In this document: piece after piece, positions 1-8,415 of the stretch
Layout: each line of letters begins with the position of its first letter
Position numbering within the stretch: position 1 is the stretch's first letter
Assembly: GCA_903918045.1 (NCBI GenBank)
Contig: CAIXCY010000240.1
Location: forward strand, 1-64,000
DNA: 64,000 nucleotides
Source of the DNA: an uncultured Bacteroidia bacterium
GTDB taxonomy: Bacteria > Bacteroidota > Bacteroidia > Bacteroidales > Prolixibacteraceae
Direction of reading: 5' to 3'
Made by a program: the position numbers and the translations under genes
Notes under the pieces: generated by a model
What the model saw: the letters and a program-made list of their open reading frames with translations, nothing else
Databases searched by the model: none
Told to the model about the DNA's origin: nothing

Positions 1-582
1 AATATTTGAAACGTTTTCCATGAGGAATTTAATCTTCTCGCCATAATCACTTGGCAAACAGTAACCTGTTGTATCAGGAATATTTACAACAGTCGCCCCC
101 GCCTTGATCACCGCCTCGATCACCCTTGCCAGGTAGACATTATCGGAACGACCGGCATCTTCGGCATAGAACTCAACATCCTCAACATATCGTTTGGCAT
201 ACTTTACTGCCGCAACTGCCCTCTCCAGTATCTCTTCCGGATTGGAGTTAAGTTTGTATTTGATATGGTACGGCGAGGTGCCAATCCCTGTATGTATGCG
301 GCCATGTTTGGCATATTTCAGCGATTCGGCAGCAACATCAATATCTTTTTCAACGGCACGGGTAAGCGCGCAAATTGTTGGCCAGGTAACTGCCTTTGAG
401 ATTTCCACCACTGACTTAAAGTCACCCGGGCTGGAGATCGGGAAACCGGCTTCAATAACATCAACACCCAATTGCTCCAGAACTTTGGCAACTTCAACTT
501 TTTCGATTGTATTTAACTGACAGCCGGGAACCTGCTCGCCATCCCGTAATGTCGTATCGAAAATAAATACGCGATTATCCAT
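1..582 (-). CDS. leuA: 2-isopropylmalate synthase, N-terminal part (truncated by window edge)
   Basis: Reverse-strand translation from ATG at 582 begins [48 protein letters not shown], the LeuA/HMGL-like N-terminus; follows ilvN on the same strand. Confidence 0.93.
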   Translation of the reverse strand, partial: MDNRVFIFDTTLRDGEQVPGCQLNTIEKVEVAKVLEQLGVDVIEAGFPISSPGDFKSVVEISKAVTWPTICALTRAVEKDIDVAAESLKYAKHGRIHTGIGTSPYHIKYKLNSNPEEILERAVAAVKYAKRYVEDVEFYAEDAGRSDNVYLARVIEAVIKAGATVVNIPDTTGYCLPSDYGEKIKFLMENVSNI

Positions 583-612
583 AACTTGTTTTATTAAACT
601 ATTTTATGACAA

Positions 613-1170
613 TTATATCTTTTTCTTCTCTTCCAGTTTTTCAAACAGTGAATCACGCTCCTTGAGGAATTCGCTCAACCGTTCAATTGGAGAACGGGTG
701 ATGGCGATACGTCCCGAACGGATAAACTGTAAGACGCCAAAGGTATTCAATCCTTCGAAAAGAGCCTGAGTCTCCTCCTCGTGTCCGGTTTTTTCGATAA
801 CGGTATATTCACGAGTTATTTCGAGGATCCTGGCATTGTGCAACCGGATCATTTTTTCGATCTGATCACTCTCCATTAAAGCCACAGTGGGAACCTTATA
901 TAAGGCAATTTCCTGAAAAATCATCTCATCATTGGTATTATAAAAAGCTTTCAATACCTCTATCTGCTTGTCGATCTGCTTGACAATATTCACAACACGG
1001 TCCTTTGTCTCATTCACAACGATGGTGAACTTGCTGATACCCTTCAATGCAGACTGGGAAACGGTAAGACTTTCGATATTGACTTTTCGGCGTGTAAATA
1101 TAATGGTAATCCGGTTCAGCAAACCAATATGGTTTTCGCTGTAGGCTGTAATGATAAATTCTTGCTTCAT
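613..1170 (-). CDS. ilvN: Acetolactate synthase small subunit
   Basis: 185 aa ACT-domain protein (MKQEFIITAYSENHIGLLNRITIIFTRRKVNIESLTVS), adjacent to ilvB. Confidence 0.95.
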   Translation of the reverse strand: MKQEFIITAYSENHIGLLNRITIIFTRRKVNIESLTVSQSALKGISKFTIVVNETKDRVVNIVKQIDKQIEVLKAFYNTNDEMIFQEIALYKVPTVALMESDQIEKMIRLHNARILEITREYTVIEKTGHEEETQALFEGLNTFGVLQFIRSGRIAITRSPIERLSEFLKERDSLFEKLEEKKKI

Positions 1171-1193
1171 CTTGTTGAATTTTAAATTTGAAT

Positions 1194-2936
1194 TTATTTC
1201 AATTCATCTGCACTAAGGATGATCTGGGCAACCGATTTCCCCTGCGGTACCATTGGGAAAATATTGTCTTCTTTTTCAATATGTACTTCCAGCAGATATG
1301 GACCATCGGTGTCAAACATCTTCTTCATTTCCCGCTCGAGATCCTCCCGGTGATTCACCGCACTTCCGGGAATACCGTAAGCATCGGCGAGCTTAACAAA
1401 ATCGGGGCTCAATATTTCGGTAAATGAGTATCTTTTCTCAAAGAAAAGTTCCTGCCATTGTCTAACCATTCCGAGGAAATGATTATTCAGAATTACAATT
1501 TTAACCGCCAGTTTCTCCTGGGCAATGGTTCCAAGCTCCTGAAGTGTCATCTGCATCCCTCCGTCTCCGGTGAACACGACAACCTCACGATCCGGGGCGC
1601 CAAGTTTTGCACCCATTGCTGCGGGTAAGCCAAAACCCATCGTTCCAAGTCCTCCGCTGGTGACCCAGCTGCGTGAATCTTCAAACTTCGTATACCGGGC
1701 AGCTGCCATCTGGTTTTGTCCGACATCGGTAACGACAACGGCACGATTGTCTGTGAGATCCGATGCCATCCTGACAACTTCAGCCATTGTCATTCCCGCT
1801 TTTTGAGGAGCCAGGTCATTTTTTATAACCTTCTCTTCTTCAACATCCTTTGCTGCCTTAAATTCGGCAAGCCACTCGGGATGCTGTTTTGCTTGAACCA
1901 GATGTGAAAGCAACCGGAGTGTATGTTTCGCATCACCGATCAGGGCAACATCAGTTTTAACATTTTTATCAATCTCAGCAGGGTCAATCTCAATGTGGAT
2001 TATTTTTGCCTGTTTGGCATAAGTGCCCACTGTTCCGGTGACCCGGTCGTCAAACCGCATACCCACAGCAATCAAAACATCGCACTGGTTGGTTTTGATA
2101 TTTGGACCATAATTTCCGTGCATCCCCAGCATACCCATATTTAACGGATGGTCTGTAGGGATCGAGGATAAGCCAAGCAATGTACCTGCAGCAGGTATAC
2201 CGGACTTGTCGAGAAAACTGATCAACTCTTTTTCTCCACCTGACAACATAACACCCTGACCATATAGAAGATACGGTTTTTTTGCGTTATTGATCAAATC
2301 AGCAGCTTTTCTGAGTAATTCTTTGTCGGCAGGATACTCCGGAACATACGAACGAATCTTGACACATTTCGCGTAGGAATACAATACCTTGGCAAATTGT
2401 GCATCTTTGGTTATGTCCAGGACAACCGGTCCCGGACGTCCTGTTGATGCAATATAAAAGGCTCTTGCAATCGCTTCCGGAATCTCTTCAGCACTGGTAA
2501 TCTGGTAATTCCATTTCGTTACCGGCATTGTAATACCAATTACGTCAGATTCCTGGAACGCGTCTGTCCCCAAAAGTCCGGAAAGAACCTGACCGGTAAT
2601 ACAAACAAGGGGTGTGGAATCAATGAGTGCATCGGCGATACCGGTGATCAGGTTTGTGGCGCCAGGCCCGGAGGTTGCGATGCAGACACCAACCTTCCCG
2701 GAAACGCGTGCATAACCCTGCGCCGCATGAACAGCACCCTGCTCATGACGCGTAAGTACATGTTTAAGGTTATGATGATGATCGTGCAGTGCATCGTAAA
2801 CCGGCATAATTGCACCGCCCGGGTATCCGAAGATTGTATCAACACCTTCGGCAATCAAAGAGCGGATAACCGCTTCGGAACCTGTAATTTCCTCCGGCTC
2901 CTGACCGGGAATATTGTCGTTTGTTAGAGATGTCAT
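1194..2936 (-). CDS. ilvB: Acetolactate synthase large subunit, biosynthetic type
   Basis: 580 aa ThDP enzyme; GSEAVIRSLIAEGVDTIFGYPGGAIMPVYDAL and GDGGMQMTLQELGTIAQEKLAVKIVILNN motifs. Confidence 0.97.
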   Translation of the reverse strand: MTSLTNDNIPGQEPEEITGSEAVIRSLIAEGVDTIFGYPGGAIMPVYDALHDHHHNLKHVLTRHEQGAVHAAQGYARVSGKVGVCIATSGPGATNLITGIADALIDSTPLVCITGQVLSGLLGTDAFQESDVIGITMPVTKWNYQITSAEEIPEAIARAFYIASTGRPGPVVLDITKDAQFAKVLYSYAKCVKIRSYVPEYPADKELLRKAADLINNAKKPYLLYGQGVMLSGGEKELISFLDKSGIPAAGTLLGLSSIPTDHPLNMGMLGMHGNYGPNIKTNQCDVLIAVGMRFDDRVTGTVGTYAKQAKIIHIEIDPAEIDKNVKTDVALIGDAKHTLRLLSHLVQAKQHPEWLAEFKAAKDVEEEKVIKNDLAPQKAGMTMAEVVRMASDLTDNRAVVVTDVGQNQMAAARYTKFEDSRSWVTSGGLGTMGFGLPAAMGAKLGAPDREVVVFTGDGGMQMTLQELGTIAQEKLAVKIVILNNHFLGMVRQWQELFFEKRYSFTEILSPDFVKLADAYGIPGSAVNHREDLEREMKKMFDTDGPYLLEVHIEKEDNIFPMVPQGKSVAQIILSADELK

Positions 2937-2953
2937 AGCTGTATTATTTTAGA

Positions 2954-4786
2954 TTAATCAATTATTCTTACCGCACCCTTATCAGCCGAGGCAACAAGGC
3001 TTGCATATGCTTTTAATGCTTTACTTATAATCCGGTTTCTGGTCTGAGGCTGGTAAGCCATCCTGCCGCGAACCTCCTCTGTCTGTTTGCGTGAATCCAA
3101 CACCGCTTCAGAAACCATAAGTTCGATCCGTCTTTTGGGAATATCGATCTCAATACGATCGCCATTCTGAACCAAAGCAATCGCTCCTCCTGCAGCTGCT
3201 TCAGGCGAAACATGCCCGATAGAAAGGCCGGATGTTCCTCCCGAAAAACGTCCGTCTGTGAGCAGCGCACATTGCTTATCAAGTTTGGAAGCTTTCAGAT
3301 AGGAGGTTGGATAGAGCATCTCCTGCATTCCCGGACCACCTTTGGGCCCCTCGTACCGAATGATCACGACCTCTCCCGCCTGTACTTCGCGTTTAAGAAT
3401 CCCTTCGCAGGCATCGTCCTGCGATTCATAGACGCGTGCAACACCACTAAATTGAAAAACAGAAGGATCGACACCTGCAGTTTTTACAATACAGCCATCA
3501 ATTGCTATATTCCCGTAAAGTATTGCAAGACCACCCTCTTTGGTGTAGGCATTTTCAACATCCCGGATACACCCTTTGACGCGGTCGACATCCAGTTCTG
3601 AATAGTACTTCTCCTGTGAACCGAGCGTAAGGTTCCGTCCGATATTGCCCGGTGCGGAACTGTAGAGTTTACCAGCTTCACTGTCAATATCCGGCCTTTT
3701 AATGTCCCAATTATTGATTGCACCGGCAAGATTCTCATCAGTCACGCGCGATACCGAAGTATTTAATAATCCACCTTTCTCAAGCTCCCCTAAAATTCCC
3801 ATGATTCCTCCAGCCCTGTTAACATCCTGAATATGATAATGGGAGTTGGGAGAAACTTTGCAGATGCATGGAACCTTCCGTGAAAGCGAATCGATATCCT
3901 GCATGGTGAAATCTACCCCCGCTTCGTGCGCCACAGCAAGCAGATGCAATACCGTATTTGTTGAACCACCCATTGCAATATCGAGAGTCATCGCATTCAT
4001 AAATGCTTCTCTTGTAGCAATGTTTCGGGGTAAAACGCGTTCATTTCCGTTTTTATAATAATCCCAGGTAATCTCAACCAACCGTTTAGCCGCCTTTTCG
4101 AACAGTTTTTTACGGTTCAGATGTGTTGCGACTACAGTTCCGTTACCAGGAAGTGAAAGCCCCAGCGCCTCTGTCAGGCAATTCATTGAATTGGCAGTAA
4201 ACATACCCGAGCAGGAGCCACACGTTGGACAGGCATCCTGTTCTACTTTAGCAAGAAGGGTTTCATTAACCGAAGGATCTGCAGCCATAACCATGGCATC
4301 TACAAGATCATATTTTTTACCTTCAACCACCCCGGCTTCCATCGGGCCACCCGAAACAAAGATGCACGGAATATTAAGTCTCATGGCTGCCATTAACATG
4401 CCGGGGGTAATTTTATCACAATTTGAAATGCAGATCATCGCATCGGCTTTGTGTCCGTTGATCATGTATTCGACACTGTCGGCGATAAGATCACGCGAGG
4501 GGAGCGAATATAACATCCCGTCATGCCCCATAGCGATCCCGTCATCGATGGCAATAGTATTAAACTCCGCAGCGAAACAACCCTGCTCCTCAATTAAATG
4601 CTTAACCATCTGGCCGATTTCATGAAGGTGGGCATGCCCAGGCACAAATTGTGTAAATGAGTTAACCACAGCGATTAAAGGTTTGCCAAAATGCTCCTCC
4701 TTCATCCCGTTGGCTCTCCATAAACTTCTCGCTCCTGCCATCCGGCGGCCGCGCGTTGTTGTTTCACTTCTCAATTCAAATTTCAT
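2954..4786 (-). CDS. ilvD: Dihydroxy-acid dehydratase
   Basis: 610 aa; [30 protein letters not shown] and [29 protein letters not shown] motifs. Confidence 0.97.
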   Translation of the reverse strand: MKFELRSETTTRGRRMAGARSLWRANGMKEEHFGKPLIAVVNSFTQFVPGHAHLHEIGQMVKHLIEEQGCFAAEFNTIAIDDGIAMGHDGMLYSLPSRDLIADSVEYMINGHKADAMICISNCDKITPGMLMAAMRLNIPCIFVSGGPMEAGVVEGKKYDLVDAMVMAADPSVNETLLAKVEQDACPTCGSCSGMFTANSMNCLTEALGLSLPGNGTVVATHLNRKKLFEKAAKRLVEITWDYYKNGNERVLPRNIATREAFMNAMTLDIAMGGSTNTVLHLLAVAHEAGVDFTMQDIDSLSRKVPCICKVSPNSHYHIQDVNRAGGIMGILGELEKGGLLNTSVSRVTDENLAGAINNWDIKRPDIDSEAGKLYSSAPGNIGRNLTLGSQEKYYSELDVDRVKGCIRDVENAYTKEGGLAILYGNIAIDGCIVKTAGVDPSVFQFSGVARVYESQDDACEGILKREVQAGEVVIIRYEGPKGGPGMQEMLYPTSYLKASKLDKQCALLTDGRFSGGTSGLSIGHVSPEAAAGGAIALVQNGDRIEIDIPKRRIELMVSEAVLDSRKQTEEVRGRMAYQPQTRNRIISKALKAYASLVASADKGAVRIID

Positions 4787-4872
4787 CCTTATAATTGGTT
4801 TAAAGGTGAGATGTAATCGGCTCCGTTTATATCGGATTTGAATACATCAACTTAAAATTTCGCTTAAAAAAA

Positions 4873-4897
4873 AGCCTTTCTCATTTCGAGAAAGGCT
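4873..4897 (-). terminator. Intrinsic terminator in ilv leader (attenuator terminator)
   Basis: Minus strand AGCCTTTCTC-GAAAT-GAGAAAGGCT followed by T8 (4873-4866); perfect 10 bp stem, 87 nt upstream of ilvD start. Confidence 0.9.
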
Positions 4898-4923
4898 CTT
4901 ATATGTCTTAGCATACAAATAGA

Positions 4924-4998
4924 TCACCTTCCTCTGCCGATATCGACGAGAATAAGAATGACCACGAGTAGAAGGCTATGTGTGAATATATTTTTCAT
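4924..4998 (-). CDS. ilv leader peptide (24 aa, branched-chain rich)
   Basis: Minus-strand ORF MKNIFTHSLLLVVILILVDIGRGR*, with LLLVVILILV run; sits between promoter and attenuator terminator upstream of ilvD. Not in supplied ORF track because it is too short. Confidence 0.88.
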   Translation of the reverse strand: MKNIFTHSLLLVVILILVDIGRGR

Positions 4999-5094
4999 AT
5001 TGACTAAAATGCAAAAGTAATCAATTAACAGTTTGAAATTTATTTTTGTTCATCACAATTAGTTCAAATATGAACTTTTCAATAAACTTCGTGG

Positions 5095-5124
5095 CAAAAC
5101 TACAAATAAAATTAGTAACTCAAA
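5095..5124 (-). promoter_or_regulatory. Bacteroidetes-type promoter for ilv operon
   Basis: Minus strand TTTG (5124-5121), 18 nt spacer, TAGTTTTG (5102-5095) = consensus TTTG / TAnnTTTG. Confidence 0.65.
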
Positions 5125-5373
5125 ATAAAATCGTAAGCAATTTTTAATTTTTTCAGACAATTCGATATTTATTTCAATGTTTTGCTTTTGCTTAAGACTT
5201 TTAAAGCAGATCCGTTTAAAATAAATATAGATAATTAATTGAAAAAAATAGTGTATTTTTACTTGATTAAGCCTATGACAAAGTTTTCCGGAAAAATCAG
5301 AATGCAAATATTAAGGATACTTTACATTGATTATCAAAACATTACCTATAGAATAACCAATCTACTTGAAACC

Positions 5374-7830
5374 ATGGTAAGGAAAGAGAAAAAAACTTCA
5401 AACTTGAACCTACAAGGCCAATTGGCCCCCAGGAAAGATTTCAAATCGTCGCCAAAACACCTCTTATTGTTAATCGCCATCTCCTTTTTAGGTGCCTCGC
5501 TCTATTTTTCAACCTACAACTATGAGTTCAGTGCTGACGACGGGATGTATTCCTATTTTAATTCGGCCACCAAGGAGGGCCTTTATAAAACCGGCGATCT
5601 GTTCAAATATGGGAGCATGCATTTTCTGAATATCAGCCCAATAAATTCAGGGGCTTACCGCCCGTTTACCCTTTTTACATTTGCGCTGGAAAAACAATTA
5701 ACGGGTGAATTTAAACCGGTTTATGGACATCTCTTTAATATCCTTCTCTATTTCCTGGTCCTGTTAAGTATCGGATCTTTACTCTCAGCACTATTTAAAA
5801 CAAAGGGGTATCCTTCGATTATCCCACTCATGATCTTACTTCTATATGCCCTTCATCCACTTCATACCGAAGTAGTTGCAAGCATTAAAAGCCGTGACAC
5901 GCTGCTTTCGGCACTTTTCGCCTTCTGGGCCATTAACCGTTGGCTCCTGAATGCAGGAAAATCGAACAGTCTGGATTTGGGAAAAACAGGAGTCCTCTTT
6001 TTCATTGCCTTGCTATCCAAAGAGGAGGCTTTGACAATGATTGCAGTTGTATTCCTGATCTCCTATTATTTTCTGAACCAAAATGTATACACATCCCTTA
6101 AATCCACCAGCCCCTTTCTGATTGCCGGGGCAAGTTATCTGATAATAAGGCAAATTGTTCTCGATTCCCCAACATCAAACTATGACAACCTATTAAATAA
6201 TGTGATATTCAGTGCAAATGGACCGGAACGTATTGCAACAAATTTATACATCTACCTCTATTATATCAAACTTCTGATTTTCCCCCATCCCCTTTCATGG
6301 GATTACTCGTTTAATCAGGTTCCGGTTAAAACAATAGCTGATGGCTGGGTGCTAATGTCAGCAGTATTCTTTTCTGCGCTTCTTGTGTACACCGTTAGAA
6401 ATTTCAAAAACCGAAAGATTACCGGCTTTGGAATTTTAGTTTATCTAACAACTTTCTCTATATATTCCAATTTTACCCCTTCCATAACGATCGGTTCGAC
6501 AATCGGCGAACGTTTTATGTTCATCCCTTCTCTTGGGTTTTGTACGGTACTGGTCTACGGCATTTATCAGTTTCTAATTAAACTAAATATTATAAAAACA
6601 AACCAGGTGCTTTTGGTGATCAGTTTGGTGATTGGGATTATCTATACTGCAAAAAGCATTAACAGGATCCCGGTATGGCAGGATAATCTCACGCTATGCT
6701 ACTCCGGGATCAGGGATGCACCCAAAAGCTGGAGGACTCATATGCTCCTGGGAGAAGAGCTGCGGCTAAAGGCGCTAAGGCTCAAATCAGACACCGTAAT
6801 TCTGAAGGCCAATAGAGACTCGGCAATTAAAACATTTGAAGCTGCTGTTTATCACTATAAATTAGGCTATTCCATCATTAACAACCAGGTAAAACAACTC
6901 AGTTTCTTACAAGGATTAGGGGAATGCTATTTGAATCTAAAGGATACTGCCTCTGCTAAGGGAGCCTTTTTGCGCGCAGCTCAAAACCCAAAATTATTTT
7001 TTGCGCAGTTTAAGCTTGGGATGCTCTCCTTCAGTGAGCGAAATTACAGTGCGGCTGCAGGCTATTATAAAAATGCACTTAAAGCTGATTTACCCGATTT
7101 CATCTCCACTTATAAAAACCTTGGAGCTTCCTACCTTGCACTTAAGGATTACAGGAAAGCGATTGAAGCCTATGAAAAGGCATTGGAATATGGATCGGGG
7201 GCCGATGTAAAAGCAAATCTGGCAATGTTATATTCAAATATTGGCGATTTCGACAAGGCTGATAAATTAATGACAGAGAATACAAAAATGACCGATAATG
7301 AAAAACTATTTAATAACCTGATGAATGCGGGCATCGGAGCTTACAATCTGGGTAAATATGATGAGGCAATTAAATACTTCAGGGAATGCGACCCTTTATT
7401 CGAAAAATATGGCGGACATTCAAAATTTCCCGATTTTTTAAACAGCTGGGCACGGAGTTGCCTAAATACGAACCAAATTGTCGAAGCCAAAACCATTTTT
7501 CAACGTGTCATATCAACTGATCCGAAAAACTATTATGCCATGATGAATCTTGGAAACATCGCTTTTAATAACGAAAGTAATTATGTCGTTGCAACTTCTT
7601 ACTTTATAAAATGCCTTAAAACAAACTCGCCGGACTTTTTCCTTACCTACAGCAACCTTGGTACGTTGTTTTTGGTCCGTAACCAGCACGACAAGGCAAT
7701 TGAGAATTACGAAAACGCCCTCAAATATGGGTCGTCACAACTGGTAATCCGAAATCTGTTTTTATTGTATAAATCAAAGGGAAACCAGCAGAAAATGGCA
7801 TATTACAAAGCATTAATAACTAATTCGTGA
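5374..7830 (+). CDS. Multi-spanning membrane protein with C-terminal TPR repeats (TMTC/GT-C-like)
   Basis: N-terminal half has about 10 hydrophobic segments (LLLLIAISFLGASLYFSTYNYEFSADDGMYSYFN, HPLHTEVVASIKSRDTLLSALFAFWA); C-terminal half has TPR units (AEYYKNALKAD..., YKNLGASYLALKDYRKAIEAYEKALEYG). ORF track start at 5239 is probably too long; Met at 5374 is preferred. Confidence 0.75.
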   Translation: MVRKEKKTSNLNLQGQLAPRKDFKSSPKHLLLLIAISFLGASLYFSTYNYEFSADDGMYSYFNSATKEGLYKTGDLFKYGSMHFLNISPINSGAYRPFTLFTFALEKQLTGEFKPVYGHLFNILLYFLVLLSIGSLLSALFKTKGYPSIIPLMILLLYALHPLHTEVVASIKSRDTLLSALFAFWAINRWLLNAGKSNSLDLGKTGVLFFIALLSKEEALTMIAVVFLISYYFLNQNVYTSLKSTSPFLIAGASYLIIRQIVLDSPTSNYDNLLNNVIFSANGPERIATNLYIYLYYIKLLIFPHPLSWDYSFNQVPVKTIADGWVLMSAVFFSALLVYTVRNFKNRKITGFGILVYLTTFSIYSNFTPSITIGSTIGERFMFIPSLGFCTVLVYGIYQFLIKLNIIKTNQVLLVISLVIGIIYTAKSINRIPVWQDNLTLCYSGIRDAPKSWRTHMLLGEELRLKALRLKSDTVILKANRDSAIKTFEAAVYHYKLGYSIINNQVKQLSFLQGLGECYLNLKDTASAKGAFLRAAQNPKLFFAQFKLGMLSFSERNYSAAAGYYKNALKADLPDFISTYKNLGASYLALKDYRKAIEAYEKALEYGSGADVKANLAMLYSNIGDFDKADKLMTENTKMTDNEKLFNNLMNAGIGAYNLGKYDEAIKYFRECDPLFEKYGGHSKFPDFLNSWARSCLNTNQIVEAKTIFQRVISTDPKNYYAMMNLGNIAFNNESNYVVATSYFIKCLKTNSPDFFLTYSNLGTLFLVRNQHDKAIENYENALKYGSSQLVIRNLFLLYKSKGNQQKMAYYKALITNS

Positions 7831-7993
7831 ATTACTTTTATGATCTGCGGATGCTGGAGATGAGGGGACAAATGCATTAATGAGTGATTATATCCGGTTA
7901 CAGGAAAAGCTTGTATGGATGTATTCTGCTTTTCTTAACAAATAGCCCAGGTGAATGTGTTTTATAATTGGTTATTATTTCCCAATTATATTT

Positions 7994-8001
7994 TATATTT
8001 G
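7994..8001 (+). promoter_or_regulatory. Putative -7 element upstream of DUF6660/czc locus
   Basis: TATATTTG matches TAnnTTTG, 11 nt upstream of the 8013 ATG; -33 element is weak. Confidence 0.35.
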
Positions 8002-8012
8002 CAAACTGAGCT

Positions 8013-8324
8013 ATGAAAATATTTGCACTTATATTATCCTTTTATATTCTGGCGCTCACTGCACTGCCATGCATTGACTTGCCGGAGGATAATAATTTGC
8101 ATGGTTCTGAATTAGGTCAGCTTCCTGTCAATCAGCATACAAACGAATCTGATGAGTGTTCCCCATTTTGCAGCTGTTCCTGCTGTGTAACTCCAATAAT
8201 TTATCAGAATTGTTCCATAGAATTTAATTGTTATTCATTTTCAGCAAATCATTACGCTGAATCCAAACTTGTTACGATCTTATCACCCTCCCCGTCAATT
8301 TGGCAACCGCCTAAGGTAGTTTAA
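8013..8324 (+). CDS. Small secreted Cys-rich protein, DUF6660-like
   Basis: 103 aa, signal peptide-like N-terminus, CSPFCSCSCC cluster, directly upstream of czcA-type RND gene. Confidence 0.65.
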   Translation: MKIFALILSFYILALTALPCIDLPEDNNLHGSELGQLPVNQHTNESDECSPFCSCSCCVTPIIYQNCSIEFNCYSFSANHYAESKLVTILSPSPSIWQPPKVV

Positions 8325-8415
8325 CACATTGCGCATTCGACCAGCGTTGTTTATCTTTTTCAGATCACTGAAATTGTATAAATAGTAGTATAAACTTGAT
8401 CAAGAACTTATAATT

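Noticed and set aside
194-520. Plus-strand ORF of 108 aa
   Set aside because: Antisense to leuA, which has clear family motifs in the other strand; no independent support.
4191-4625. Plus-strand ORF of 144 aa
   Set aside because: Antisense shadow of ilvD.
5239-5373. N-terminal extension of the TPR membrane protein
   Set aside because: Low-complexity, not membrane-protein-like start; Met at 5374 fits better.
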